Source of the DNA: Lewinellaceae bacterium
Lineage (GTDB): Bacteria; Bacteroidota; Bacteroidia; Chitinophagales; Saprospiraceae
Direction: 5' to 3'
NCBI GenBank assembly: GCA_020636045.1
Contig: JACJYP010000003.1
Coordinates: forward strand, 186,001-250,000
DNA: 64,000 bases
A program made the position numbers and the translations under genes. Under the pieces are notes generated by a model. The model saw nothing but the letters and a program-made list of their open reading frames with translations. It was not told the origin of the DNA and did not search any database. Shown piece by piece: positions 44,341-53,733 of the stretch (positions are counted from its first letter, which is position 1; each line of letters starts with the position of its first letter).

Positions 44341-46542
44341 TTATTTTTCGTAGCGCGTATTTCGCACGGTTGCCCCGCCTTCCACCTTGACGCTGCTGCT
44401 GCCGTCGCTGATGACGAGGGCATCCTGCTTGGCGTACACGCGCGCGTCTGATTGCTCGGAGGCCGTGATCTCTACCCGTTCGGCCCGCCAGCCGAGGGCT
44501 TCGAGGCGCGCGCCTTCGCTCAAGCCGGCGTCGAGGTAATTGCCTTCTCCGACCAGTTCGAGCGATGACTGCCCCGACAGCGTTACGGTAAGGCCGCGGT
44601 CCACGTCGATGTAGGCCTTGATGCGGCTTTTGCCTTTGGCCGATATGCTTGCTTCATTCTCCTCAAAGCCGCGCAGCACGATCTCGCCGGTATTGTCGGC
44701 GTACAGCGAAGAGATGGCCGGTGCTTCGATGAACACCTTGACCGGGCTGTTCCCGGCGGCGCTGTTGTTGATCAGGGTGAGTTTGTCGCCGGTTTGTATC
44801 TTCTGAATGCTGCCGGAGGGGTCCGTAAACTTGAAATCATTGCCCCGCCTGATCTCCGCCTCGATATTGCCTTCCAGGATGAAGTGCTCGTAATATTCGT
44901 CGCCGCGGTAGTCCCGGTCGCCAAAGCGCGGGCATTCTGCGCAGATGAGTCCCCGGCCGGTCATGCGAAATACTTTTTCAGGCCGGCGGGAGATGTACTG
45001 GCGGTCGTTGTCGTCGGCATACACATCCATTTCAGCGCCTGCGTAGCGGTATATCTTGTCGTCGAACACGATGCTTTTCCCCACCGGCACCTCGATGTTG
45101 ATCCGTACGTGCTGGCCGCGCCACTTCTGCCCTTTCAGTATGCCGAGCGAAGAGGGCACTTTCAGCACATTCCCCTGCATCGAGACGGGGAATTCCGTGC
45201 TCTCGGCGTTTCTGATGGCATCGCTGGTGGTGGAGCCGCGGGCGCGTATGATGCGGGTGCATTTGAATGCCCCGGTTTCGCTCTTGTTTACCCTGATCTC
45301 GACGAAGCCCCTGAATTCCAGCATATTATCGTCTATGCGCAGGTCGTCGTCTTCATCGAACCACCAGTACGAGCGCCCGGAGATGTTCCGCGCCTGCATG
45401 GCTTCTACGCGCAGGGTATCGGAAGTGAGCCCGCTCAGGTCGAGTACCCGCTCGTCGGTACCGCCCTGCCGGTAGCCTTTTGCGGCAAAACCGACCAGAA
45501 ACACGGCGCAGATCAGGTTCAGTATCCAGATCAGTCCGAGGGCGCCGCTCAGCCAGCCGGGCGTGCGCGTTTTGAACACGGCGCGTGCAAACACCAGGCA
45601 AAGTCCCAGTACCGGAATGCCGAGCAGGAAGAACAGGTTTGTAAAGCCCAGCCACGTGAGGCCGCCGGAATAGGGGCTGAAGTAGTCGACAAAAGGCGCG
45701 GCCGCCATCAGGCCCCAGATGCCGGCGACCCAGGAGACTGCCAGGGCTACGAACAGGGCAATGGCCACCAGGGCGGCGATAAATACGCCGAACTTCACGA
45801 TGAAGCGGATGACAAACCCGAACATTTGCCCTAGTACCGCAACGCCGTGCGAGAGGGCGCTACCGAAACTGCGGTCCTTGCCGGCGGCGCTTTTTTTTTG
45901 TGCGCCGTATTCGTTCACTTTTGTGCTGAGCCGGTCGAAACTGTCCTCGATCTCGCGGGCGATGTTGTCCACGTTAATCGGCTCGCCGCGCATGGAGAGG
46001 CGGTCGGCCGCCGTGCGGGCCTGCGGCACCAATATCCAGAGGAGGATATAGGCGGGGATCCAGAAGCCCGCGGAGAGGAAGGTCAGCAGAACGAAGATCA
46101 GGCGCATCCAGACGGGGTCATGCATGCCGAAGTAGGCCGACAGGCCGGAGCACACGCCGCCCACTACGGCATCCTCTTCGTCGCGGAACAGGCGCTTGCC
46201 GGTGCGGATCGACGATTTTGCCTTTCCGGTACTGCTGCTGCTACTGCCGGCGCTGCTTCCTGCACGAGTGCTTTCCTCGGCCGGATCGCCGAAGTCTTCG
46301 GGTTTGCCCATCACCTCGATAGCAGCCTCCACGTCGGGCAGCATCACGATGGTACGGGTGCCCATGCTTTGGGTGATGAGTTCGCCCAGGCGGGTTTCGA
46401 TATCATGTACGATCTCGTCGCGGCCTTCGCTTTCGCTAAACCGTTTTCGTATACTTTCGATGTAGTTCGAAAGGTATTCGTAGGCATCGTCGTCGATGGT
46501 GATGGCATAGCCTCCGAGATTGATATTCAGAATCTTATTCAT
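44341..46542 (-). CDS. PspC domain membrane protein with C-terminal GIN (DUF2807) domain
   Basis: 733 residues. Residues 1-90 form the N-terminal domain usual for Bacteroidota PspC proteins (LGGYAITIDDDAYEYLSNYI, ETRLGELITQ, VIEVMGKPEDFGD-like). A Ser-rich linker follows. Residues ~115-180 are the PspC domain (KRLFRDEEDAVVGGVCSGLS, WMRLIFVLLTFLSAGFWIPA). Three to four further helices come next (VIRFIVKFGVFIAALVAIAL, LFFLLGIPVLGLCLVFA, GLIWILNLICAVFLVGF). The last ~330 residues are extracytoplasmic beta-structure ending in a GIN/DUF2807 beta-helix. Probably an envelope-stress or membrane-integrity protein; it follows a PadR regulator in the same operon. Confidence 0.88.
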   Translation of the reverse strand: MNKILNINLGGYAITIDDDAYEYLSNYIESIRKRFSESEGRDEIVHDIETRLGELITQSMGTRTIVMLPDVEAAIEVMGKPEDFGDPAEESTRAGSSAGSSSSSTGKAKSSIRTGKRLFRDEEDAVVGGVCSGLSAYFGMHDPVWMRLIFVLLTFLSAGFWIPAYILLWILVPQARTAADRLSMRGEPINVDNIAREIEDSFDRLSTKVNEYGAQKKSAAGKDRSFGSALSHGVAVLGQMFGFVIRFIVKFGVFIAALVAIALFVALAVSWVAGIWGLMAAAPFVDYFSPYSGGLTWLGFTNLFFLLGIPVLGLCLVFARAVFKTRTPGWLSGALGLIWILNLICAVFLVGFAAKGYRQGGTDERVLDLSGLTSDTLRVEAMQARNISGRSYWWFDEDDDLRIDDNMLEFRGFVEIRVNKSETGAFKCTRIIRARGSTTSDAIRNAESTEFPVSMQGNVLKVPSSLGILKGQKWRGQHVRINIEVPVGKSIVFDDKIYRYAGAEMDVYADDNDRQYISRRPEKVFRMTGRGLICAECPRFGDRDYRGDEYYEHFILEGNIEAEIRRGNDFKFTDPSGSIQKIQTGDKLTLINNSAAGNSPVKVFIEAPAISSLYADNTGEIVLRGFEENEASISAKGKSRIKAYIDVDRGLTVTLSGQSSLELVGEGNYLDAGLSEGARLEALGWRAERVEITASEQSDARVYAKQDALVISDGSSSVKVEGGATVRNTRYEK

Positions 46543-46589
46543 TTTTTTTAAGTCGGTTGAAAAGGTGGAAAGGTTTCAGGCGCTGGGGC

Positions 46590-47009
46590 TCAGGCGTCGG
46601 GCGGGTTGGGCTCGAGGTTGAGCGGCTTGGGAGGATCTTTTTTCCCTTTTCGCTTTCCCTGGGGTTCCGCCGCCGGTGCTGCCGCATTTTCAAGGGTCTT
46701 GTTCACAGAATGTACCAGCTGGTGCCAGCTCTCCGTGAGTTCCGCCAGAAATTTGCGTCCCAGTTCCGATGCCGTAAAATATTTGCGGGGCGGCCCTTTT
46801 TCGCCTTCCCGCCAGATGTAATCCACCAGGCCGTCGTTTTTCAGACGGACCAGCAAAGGATAAATCGTACCTTCTTTCACGATGAGGTCGGTCCATTCCA
46901 ACTTCTTCATGATCTCGGGTGGATAGGTCTCGCCTTCTGCGATCACGGCCAATACGCACATTTCGAGTATGCCTTTTCGCATTTGGGCCTTTGCATTTTC
47001 CAAATCCAT
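46590..47009 (-). CDS. PadR-family transcriptional regulator
   Basis: 139 residues from MDLENAKAQMRKGILEMCVL. Winged-helix PadR core: EGETYPPEIMKKLEWTDLIV then KEGTIYPLLVRLKNDGLVDY (recognition helix and wing) and PPRKYFTASELGRKFLAE. The C-terminal ~30 residues are a Lys/Pro-rich tail. It lies 47 bp upstream of the PspC gene and 19 bp after a small lipoprotein gene; such PadR genes usually repress their own operon in response to a membrane or small-molecule signal. A possible operator is at 47369-47383. Confidence 0.92.
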   Translation of the reverse strand: MDLENAKAQMRKGILEMCVLAVIAEGETYPPEIMKKLEWTDLIVKEGTIYPLLVRLKNDGLVDYIWREGEKGPPRKYFTASELGRKFLAELTESWHQLVHSVNKTLENAAAPAAEPQGKRKGKKDPPKPLNLEPNPPDA

Positions 47010-47028
47010 ATTTTTAAAATGTTGATGG

Positions 47029-47301
47029 TCAGTTGATGTGTGGTGTGTCGGGGGTAGAGTCGGCGTCGTTGTCATTTGGAGAAGAGCGGCTGTCGGACGG
47101 CGCGTCATGCCGCTCCGGCAACGTTGCATGCTCCACGCCGGCATCGTCCGAAATTTTGGAACTGATGCTGATGATATGCGGCGCCAGCGTTGACAGGTCG
47201 ACACCGCTGGCAGGCCGGGCATACCCCGACTGGCAGGATATGGCTGCCAGCACGATTCCGGCCAGGGGTATCAGCAGTTTGAGTTTAATGTTTGATTTCA
47301 T
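47029..47301 (-). CDS. Small predicted lipoprotein, first gene of the PadR-PspC operon
   Basis: 90 residues from MKSNIKLKLLIPLAGIVLAA followed by ISCQSG: a lipoprotein signal with lipobox AISC. The mature part is short, polar and Asp/Ser/Pro-rich (EHATLPERHDAPSDSRSSPN), looks unstructured and matches no family I know. It is the promoter-proximal gene of the run into padR and pspC. Moderate confidence that it is translated: the lipobox and position support it. Confidence 0.6.
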   Translation of the reverse strand: MKSNIKLKLLIPLAGIVLAAISCQSGYARPASGVDLSTLAPHIISISSKISDDAGVEHATLPERHDAPSDSRSSPNDNDADSTPDTPHIN

Positions 47302-47345
47302 AGCAAATAGTTGTTGCACCCGGTGATTGTTTTCCTTGTATGGCA

Positions 47346-47383
47346 CAAATGTATGCTCTTCTTAAATACCTTGCAATACAAAG
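47346..47383 (-). promoter_or_regulatory. Bacteroidota-type promoter with possible PadR operator
   Basis: On the minus strand, TTG (47374-47376) followed after 20 nt by TACATTTG (47346-47353), matching the Bacteroidota sigma-A consensus TTG-N19-21-TAnnTTTG. An imperfect palindrome CCTTGCAATACAAAG (plus strand 47369-47383) covers the upstream element and is a plausible site for the PadR protein encoded in the operon. Confidence 0.55.
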
Positions 47384-47658
47384 AACTAACGTTAACATGA
47401 ATCTTTTTATAAAAACCAGTCTTGCATAATATTAAATTGCTGATTTGCAGATAGTTGCAAGCGACATATGATTTTTCAAAAAAAATCGTTTTTTTCCGGC
47501 AAAGTCCCGCAGCGATCCTGTTTTTGACTGTTTTGAAGAATTTTGGCTGTATCTTCCGTGGCTTTTATCTTTTACATTTCGGGGCATGTCCGAACCATAC
47601 CCTGGAAACAAACCGGAGTCCCTGTACCGCCGTTTTACCTGAATTCCGCACATATACT

Positions 47659-49137
47659 ATGAAACCTGTTTTCCCTGTCCTGCCGCTTCTTTTATTGCTG
47701 GTCGTTTCCCCTGCCCTTGCGCAGGAGATTCCCGTCGACTTTACCAAAAACCCCGACAAACCGGTCGCGATCAGTTGCGCTGCGACGGGCCGGACGCTTT
47801 TTTTCTTTTATCCCGAACAACTGAGTTCCGACGTGTTTGCCGGGGCGGGCAACCCCTGGAATGCGGTCGAACTGGATTCCAGGTCCCTGGAGGTGATGCG
47901 CAGCAATACGAACGCCAGCCTGCGCGTCGGTTCTCCGGGAGGGCAAAAAGCGAGGGTGGTATGCCGTATCGGCAGACCCGACGGCTATTACGTGGCCATA
48001 CAGTTCGACAAGGTCTGCCGGATCATTCGTTTTTCACCGGAAGACCTGGCGATGACGGTTGCGGACTCCATCGTTATAGGGAAAAGGGAGCGGCTGATCC
48101 AGGGCGTGTCTTCCGATTCGAACGCCTATATTATATGCACGAAGAAGATCAAACGCGCCGATCCCGAACTGATCGCGTACGAACTGGGCGATGGCGGGCG
48201 GCTCCTGAAGCACCGCATACCGGTCAGGACCGGGCGCAATCTGTACCTCGATCAATTGTTCAACAAGAAATTTCAGCCGCTGGCCGTGGATCCCGATATG
48301 GAACTGGACCCCAGGCTCGCCGCAAACCCGGTGAAAATGTTTGCCGGCGATCGGAAGGTCCGTTTTACGTTCGACGATGCCGGCGTAGGCAGCATTTATA
48401 CCCAGACAGCGGCGATCCTGCGGGTCGCGACCCTTGACTTCGACACCGACAGCCTGTCGGTACGCGCCTACTACTACACCGATTCACTGATGCGCGACGC
48501 CTTTATCGAGCGGCGTAGCAGCTATATCTACGAGGACAAAGTATTTCAGGTGTACATGAACGACGAGCAACTGCTGCTTCGCATACGCGATCTGGAAAGC
48601 GGCAAAGTGCTGTTCACAAAGGCGCTGCTGCGGGAAGATACCATAGAAGGGCTGGCCAATTCGCCGATCCTCGTACCCGGCCGCGGCATACTGGGGATAG
48701 AAAAAGAATACCGCAGCGTCCGGCGGTTTATGAAGCGCTACGCTACCTTCGAACCCTTCATACAGGTGCGTCGCGCGGGCGATCACTACCTGATGTGCAT
48801 CGGCGGCAGGGAAAGAACACGGGGGCTGCCGGTGCCGATGCCCGGGCAGGGGCCCGGCTTTTCGAACAACTTCGGTATTTGGTGGGATGTCTGGAACCCA
48901 AGTTACGGGTACTCCTACGGGAATTCTTTCTCATTCTATTCCCTCGTCCATGTGCCGACGATGACGCGTTCGGTGGTGTATTATGAAAAACCCCTGATCG
49001 CTGCCAGTAACGAATTGCTGGAAGAAGTGAAGAAGCCGCGCGACCAGTGCCTGTTCCGCATCGGCGGCCGCTATTGCCTGGGCTATTTTGATGAAAAAAC
49101 AAAAAATTACCGGCTGGTCACGCTGGAGGGGTATTGA
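47659..49137 (+). CDS. Secreted protein of unknown function
   Basis: 492 residues from MKPVFPVLPLLLLLVVSPAL, a clean signal peptide (cleavage near ALA-QE); the frame is open upstream but without leader character. The mature part is beta-rich with repeating aromatic/hydrophobic strands, possibly propeller-like (GYYVAIQFDKVCRIIRFSPE, YLDQLFNKKFQPLAVDPDME, VRRAGDHYLMCIGGRE). No T9SS tail and no family recognised. It stands alone, divergent from the PadR operon. Confidence 0.7.
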   Translation: MKPVFPVLPLLLLLVVSPALAQEIPVDFTKNPDKPVAISCAATGRTLFFFYPEQLSSDVFAGAGNPWNAVELDSRSLEVMRSNTNASLRVGSPGGQKARVVCRIGRPDGYYVAIQFDKVCRIIRFSPEDLAMTVADSIVIGKRERLIQGVSSDSNAYIICTKKIKRADPELIAYELGDGGRLLKHRIPVRTGRNLYLDQLFNKKFQPLAVDPDMELDPRLAANPVKMFAGDRKVRFTFDDAGVGSIYTQTAAILRVATLDFDTDSLSVRAYYYTDSLMRDAFIERRSSYIYEDKVFQVYMNDEQLLLRIRDLESGKVLFTKALLREDTIEGLANSPILVPGRGILGIEKEYRSVRRFMKRYATFEPFIQVRRAGDHYLMCIGGRERTRGLPVPMPGQGPGFSNNFGIWWDVWNPSYGYSYGNSFSFYSLVHVPTMTRSVVYYEKPLIAASNELLEEVKKPRDQCLFRIGGRYCLGYFDEKTKNYRLVTLEGY

Positions 49138-49315
49138 ACAAAGTGTTGCCGGATCGTCAAGTGGATTGCTCTGCGATTTCCGGAAATGACGAAATTACCT
49201 GCCGGGTATATGATTTGCTTAATTTAACATTTTTTGTTTTGGTGCGAAAAGAATAATTTTATTAGGTTTGCTGTCGACAGATATTAGTTCAATTAACCGC
49301 TTCATCTGCCTACCT

Positions 49316-49420
49316 ATGAAATATACCCTCAATGGCAGCGGTCTTTTCGCGCCTCTACAACCTACCGGGTCCTTACTTGCATGTAACAAGATCGGTCTTA
49401 AGGCTTTTTTGTCAGACTGA
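49316..49420 (+). CDS. Possible 34-residue peptide upstream of small HTH gene
   Basis: ATG at 49316, stop at 49418-49420. The product begins MKYTLNGSGLFAPLQPTGSL, continues LACNKIGLKAFLSD, and has one Cys. No signal peptide. It lies 124 bp before the small HTH gene in an otherwise featureless gap (49138-49544). Reported because short peptides often accompany such regulators, but coding evidence is weak. Confidence 0.3.
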   Translation: MKYTLNGSGLFAPLQPTGSLLACNKIGLKAFLSD

Positions 49421-49544
49421 CCGGTCGGCATTTTTTGTTCCGGAGCAATCCGGGGCTGGCCTGCGCGGCTATTCGCGTCGGGAATGGCATTCTATGCTTT
49501 TTCCAGGGCCATCATCGTATACACCTTCATCAAACACTGCAAGC

Positions 49545-49775
49545 ATGACCTTCATTGAACACGTAGAACTCCTCCGGCGCATGGATCACCTGATCCGGCG
49601 CAAAGCCACCGGGCGTTACGACGATTTTGCCCGCCGCATCGGCATCTCCGTAGCTTCCCTTTTTCGAAGACTGGACGAATTGAAAATGCTGGGCGCAGAG
49701 ATACAATACTGCTCCCGCCGGCAATCCTATTTTTACAATAATGCGTTTTCGTTCTGGCGCGCTGCGCCGGGCTGA
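49545..49775 (+). CDS. Small helix-turn-helix protein
   Basis: 76 residues: MTFIEHVELLRRMDHLIRRK, then GRYDDFARRIGISVASLFRR (HTH) and LDELKMLGAEIQYCSRRQSY (wing-like strand). This is the layout of the short DeoR/HTH-11-type proteins common in Bacteroidota genomes. The longer frame upstream lacks similarity. Probable DNA-binding regulator; target unknown. Confidence 0.75.
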   Translation: MTFIEHVELLRRMDHLIRRKATGRYDDFARRIGISVASLFRRLDELKMLGAEIQYCSRRQSYFYNNAFSFWRAAPG

Positions 49776-49833
49776 TCGCCTTGTCGTGTCGTCGTGGCAA
49801 CATAGATACCACGACGACACGATAGAGACATTA

Positions 49834-52800
49834 TCAGCGTTGCAGCAAAATGCGCGTGGTGCGCTGCATGCCGTCCGGCATCCGGATATCGAAGAAATAC
49901 AGGCCGTTGGACAGGCCTTCATGCAGTGGTAGACGCTGCGGCATGCCATCTGCCGTCACTTCTAGGTGCTGCACGCGCTGACCGCGGCTGTCGAAGACCT
50001 GTATCTGCAACTGCTCGCCTTCCCATGCCGACAGGTCTGCGAAGAGGGAACCGGATGTCGGGTTGGGGAACAACAACAGGTCCTTCGGCTGTTCGACACC
50101 TTCCTGGCTGCGGTCCTGCGTAACAGGCGCCATGCCGATTGGGCAGTAGAAGGTATTCAGATGCGCTTCGTAGTACACCTGCGGTTCGAGTCGCGCCGTG
50201 ATGTGGATGTACGCCGGTTGTGCCTGTGGCGGCAGGGTGTAGTCGAAAATATCAGATTGCCCGTTGCGGATGCTGTCGGCTGTCGATTTGAAGCGGACGG
50301 AGTAGAAAGGACTGTAATTCGGGTTCCGGACGCTGTATTGACGGCCGCTCGAGGCGGTATAGATCGAATTGTTGGCCGGCTCGTCCGCCACAACGCCGTT
50401 GGGCAACTGGATAGCCGTATAGGTCATCGGGTTGGCGCAGAAATTGGTGACACGAATGCTGTAAGTCTTGTTTCCGCCCGCATCCTTCGTAATGGAAAGC
50501 AGCTCGTATTTCATACAGCCGATGTTCTTGACATCGCAAGGCTCCACTTCTTGAATCATTACATTAAAGCAACAGGACGCCGTGTTGCCGCAGCTGACCT
50601 GCGCGGTATAGCACACCTGCGTTTCACCCGGCGGGAATGCGCTGCCCGACGGAAGTCCTGCCGTCAGTTCGAGGGAAAGGCCCGGGCAGGGGCAGTCGCT
50701 TGTTGCATCCGGCAGATCGTAGGTCGCCACGGTCGGGCCGGCCCCCGGGTCGATGGTAATGTTGATATCGTCCGGACATTCGATGCTCACGACAGAGGGC
50801 GCCGGGGTAACGGAAACCAGCACATACGTCGCGATAGTGTCACAACCCGTAGTTGCCGGGATAATGCTCGTGACCGTGGTCGACTGCGTGTAAGTGACGC
50901 CGTCGATCACAACCGAATCGCCGGGGCAAAAACTGATCGTTTGCGTGAAGGTAGGTTGCGTGCCCAGTTCCAGGATGTAGGTTGCAATGGTGTCGCAGCC
51001 CGTAGTTGCCGGAATAATACTTGTGAACGTAGTCGACTGCGTGTAAGTGACGCCGTCGATCACGACCGAGTCGCCGGGACAGAAGGAAATGTTCAGAGTC
51101 TTTTCCGGGATCGGCAACACATTGACGACAAACGTGTCCATCAATACGCATCCGTCGTTCGTAGTGGCCAGCACGGTGTAGGTAGTGGTCATGTCCGGGC
51201 TGATCGTTACTTCCGGGCAATCGGTGCAACTCAGGCCGGTCGCCGGCGCCCATGCGTAGAAGTCGAATCCCGGCAGGGGATATATGACCGAATTACCCAT
51301 ACAGAGTGTCGTGTCCGGGAACTTGGTATCGGGCAGCAGGTTGACCGTCAGCAACACCGTATCGAACTGCTTGAAGCCGCAGGCATCCGTCACTTCCACC
51401 CAGTAAAAACCGAGATCAGTGGCTGCGTAGGTCTGGTCGGTACTGCCGTCCTGCCAAAGGTAACTTGCGAACCCGGGGCCTGCGTCGAATACCACCGTGC
51501 TGTCGACGCACAGGATCACATCGGGACCGAGGTCGAGGGTGGGAGTGGTGTCAGGAACGGTACCTTCCGGAAATGCCGCCAAGGGGAACAAAATAGAGCC
51601 GACGGTTCCGGGCTGCGCGTCGTTTGTCAGGTTCTGGTTTGCGATTCCGTTTTCACCGCCATTCAGATTGACCGTCACCGTAGGAAATAATTGTGATAAT
51701 GCCAGTTTCCCGCCGCCGCCGCCGCCGCCGGGACCAATAATTTGTGATTGTACGAAAAACAGGCAATCGCCACCCCGGCCGCCTTTCGTTTCGATTGGTA
51801 ACGTACCGTTTATCTGAGAAGCAATTAACATGATGCTTCCGCCGGCTCCGCCGCCACCCTGACCGTCGTTTCTGTTGTTTCCTGGTGAAAACACATCCGC
51901 GCCGTTTGCAAGGATGCTGTGCCCGTTTGATTCGATCGTACCTGCCTTTAGCAATACGATGCCGCCGCCATTGCCGCCAGAAGTACCTACGTTGTCATTT
52001 GTATGGCCCGCGCCGCCGCCGCCGCCCATCAATACTCTTTGGGTCGATAAATTAAATACATCCGATCCCCCGATGCCATTGGTGCCCGGGGTTGGAGCGC
52101 CCGGTGTGTTGTAATACTCAAGACCTCCATTTCCACCCAGTCCGGCATTTCCACCTCCGCCGCCACCGCCGTTGTGCGCATTTCCGCCACCGCCGCCATT
52201 TGCGGATTTTCCCCGGCCGTAAGACTGATCGGCTGGTATTTCAGCAATGCCTTCCCCTTTTTCGGCTGCAGAAGCAGGGTCTACAGGATAGAAAAATTCG
52301 GTTTCATGGCTAAGAGGGTCATCGGTATCCACTACTTGTCCTCCTCTGAACCCCAGTCCGCTTACATCTATATCTCCATCCAATGTGAGTGTGCCGGCGA
52401 TGTCAAGGGCCAATACGCCGCCGGTCGTGCCGTCCCAGGGTTTGCAACCTAGATTTGCCGCGATGACGTTGTCGTACTCCGGTACACGTACCAACTGCAC
52501 TTTTCCGGTAACATCGTAGTTGCGTAACAGCTTGTACTGAAGTTTGATTTCGTTGCTTCCGTTGATGCTCTCAACACGATTAAACTCATAGTTTCCAGCA
52601 TTCCCGACATCCGTTATGTCTCCGAATGTAATGTTGTTAGCCAGGCTGACAGCGGCACCCTTCATCTGAATCAGGAGTACTTTGTCACCGGCAGAAAAGC
52701 CATCGACAGCATCCACCACCAGTCTGGTGCTGTCACAGCCGAATTCTGTTACTGGTGTGTAGGTATTAATGACCCCGCTGATGATCGTTTGGGCATCTGC

Positions 52801-52857
52801 AGGTGCCATGCGAAATAAAAATATACTGAGGCAGGCAATAAATAGCGATTGTTTCAT
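49834..52857 (-). CDS. Large secreted protein with glycine-rich region, HYR-like domain and T9SS tail
   Basis: 1,007 residues. Signal peptide MKQSLFIACLSIFLFRMAPA. Residues ~140-410 are an N-terminal domain with a very Gly-rich, Asn-rich stretch (GGGGGNAHNGGGGGGGNAGL), typical of surface-exposed PE-PGRS-like or beta-roll segments. Residues ~440-680 hold Ig/PKD-like units and two near-identical repeats around SFCPGDSVVIDGVTYTQSTT. An HYR-type unit follows (VSIECPDDINITIDPGAG, CYTAQVSCGNTASCCFNV). The last ~80 residues (LLLFPNPTSGSLFADLS to TRILLQR) are a T9SS type A sorting domain. Likely adhesive or cell-surface; ligand unknown. Confidence 0.88.
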   Translation of the reverse strand: MKQSLFIACLSIFLFRMAPADAQTIISGVINTYTPVTEFGCDSTRLVVDAVDGFSAGDKVLLIQMKGAAVSLANNITFGDITDVGNAGNYEFNRVESINGSNEIKLQYKLLRNYDVTGKVQLVRVPEYDNVIAANLGCKPWDGTTGGVLALDIAGTLTLDGDIDVSGLGFRGGQVVDTDDPLSHETEFFYPVDPASAAEKGEGIAEIPADQSYGRGKSANGGGGGNAHNGGGGGGGNAGLGGNGGLEYYNTPGAPTPGTNGIGGSDVFNLSTQRVLMGGGGGAGHTNDNVGTSGGNGGGIVLLKAGTIESNGHSILANGADVFSPGNNRNDGQGGGGAGGSIMLIASQINGTLPIETKGGRGGDCLFFVQSQIIGPGGGGGGGKLALSQLFPTVTVNLNGGENGIANQNLTNDAQPGTVGSILFPLAAFPEGTVPDTTPTLDLGPDVILCVDSTVVFDAGPGFASYLWQDGSTDQTYAATDLGFYWVEVTDACGFKQFDTVLLTVNLLPDTKFPDTTLCMGNSVIYPLPGFDFYAWAPATGLSCTDCPEVTISPDMTTTYTVLATTNDGCVLMDTFVVNVLPIPEKTLNISFCPGDSVVIDGVTYTQSTTFTSIIPATTGCDTIATYILELGTQPTFTQTISFCPGDSVVIDGVTYTQSTTVTSIIPATTGCDTIATYVLVSVTPAPSVVSIECPDDINITIDPGAGPTVATYDLPDATSDCPCPGLSLELTAGLPSGSAFPPGETQVCYTAQVSCGNTASCCFNVMIQEVEPCDVKNIGCMKYELLSITKDAGGNKTYSIRVTNFCANPMTYTAIQLPNGVVADEPANNSIYTASSGRQYSVRNPNYSPFYSVRFKSTADSIRNGQSDIFDYTLPPQAQPAYIHITARLEPQVYYEAHLNTFYCPIGMAPVTQDRSQEGVEQPKDLLLFPNPTSGSLFADLSAWEGEQLQIQVFDSRGQRVQHLEVTADGMPQRLPLHEGLSNGLYFFDIRMPDGMQRTTRILLQR

Positions 52858-52939
52858 AATGTGTTATCTGAATGGATGAAGTGGTATTTTATTGAATTTG
52901 CGGCTTTTACTTTCCTTTGCCCTAAAATTTGACGCCTCC

Positions 52940-53665
52940 ATGTCCTGGAAAAAGACAATCCTCTATTTTACCTGGCAATCCGTCCGTTATGCGCACAGTT
53001 GGTCGCATTTTATGCAGATATGGTCATATAGAGAGCGATGGCAACAATCCTTCAATCCCGGGCGGAACTCTGTTGCAGATGCACTCCCATGGATCAATTT
53101 CCCGGCGCTGGAGTTCCTGGAGCGGCATCTGCGCCCCGAAAATATAGTTTTCGAATTTGGCGGCGGAGGCTCCACCTTGTTTTTCTGCAAAAATGTCGCA
53201 GAGGTGGCAACAGTGGAAGACCATCCTGAATGGTTCGATATTTTAACGAAAACAGTAAAAGCGCAGGGCTGGCAGAACTGGAAGGGCTATATGGTCCCTG
53301 CCGAAGACCTTCCGGAAGGGCAAACGGCGGGAGCCCCGCAAGATCCCGCAGCCTTCTCCAGTAATGCAAAAGGCATGGAGCAAAAAAGTTTTGAGAAATA
53401 TGCGCGCACGATCAATCAATATCCCGGGGAATATTTTGACCTCGTGCTGGTGGATGGACGCGCACGTCCCGCCTGCATTAACCAGGCATTGCCGCATTTA
53501 AAAAAGGGCGGCTATCTGGTGGTGGACAATACGGAACGCGCGTATTACCTGGCTGCTTTTCACGAACTTATACGCGAGCAATTTGAGGTGGAAACGGATA
53601 TGTTTGCTCCGGTGGCCTATACCCCCGATTTTACGAAGACCACAATTTTACGGAAAAAGAGATAA
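52940..53665 (+). CDS. SAM-dependent methyltransferase-like protein
   Basis: 241 residues from MSWKKTILYFTWQSVRYAHS. Class I methyltransferase core: NIVFEFGGGGSTLFFCKNVA (motif I), VATVEDHPEWFDIL (acidic end of strand 2), FDLVLVDGRARPACINQALP (motif IV) and LKKGGYLVVDNTERAYY. Cytoplasmic. The nearest relatives are probably methyltransferases acting on sugars, lipids or small molecules; the substrate cannot be read from the sequence. The gene is divergent from the T9SS-tailed neighbour. Confidence 0.75.
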   Translation: MSWKKTILYFTWQSVRYAHSWSHFMQIWSYRERWQQSFNPGRNSVADALPWINFPALEFLERHLRPENIVFEFGGGGSTLFFCKNVAEVATVEDHPEWFDILTKTVKAQGWQNWKGYMVPAEDLPEGQTAGAPQDPAAFSSNAKGMEQKSFEKYARTINQYPGEYFDLVLVDGRARPACINQALPHLKKGGYLVVDNTERAYYLAAFHELIREQFEVETDMFAPVAYTPDFTKTTILRKKR

Positions 53666-53733
53666 GGCTTAACTCGTTATAAGCGAGTCGGTAAAATCGT
53701 TTGACAGATGGATTTTAGGAACTTCCCCCTGGC

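Noticed and set aside
51700..52210. Plus-strand Pro-rich frame opposite the glycine-rich region
   Set aside because: Direct complement of Gly codons; no independent evidence.
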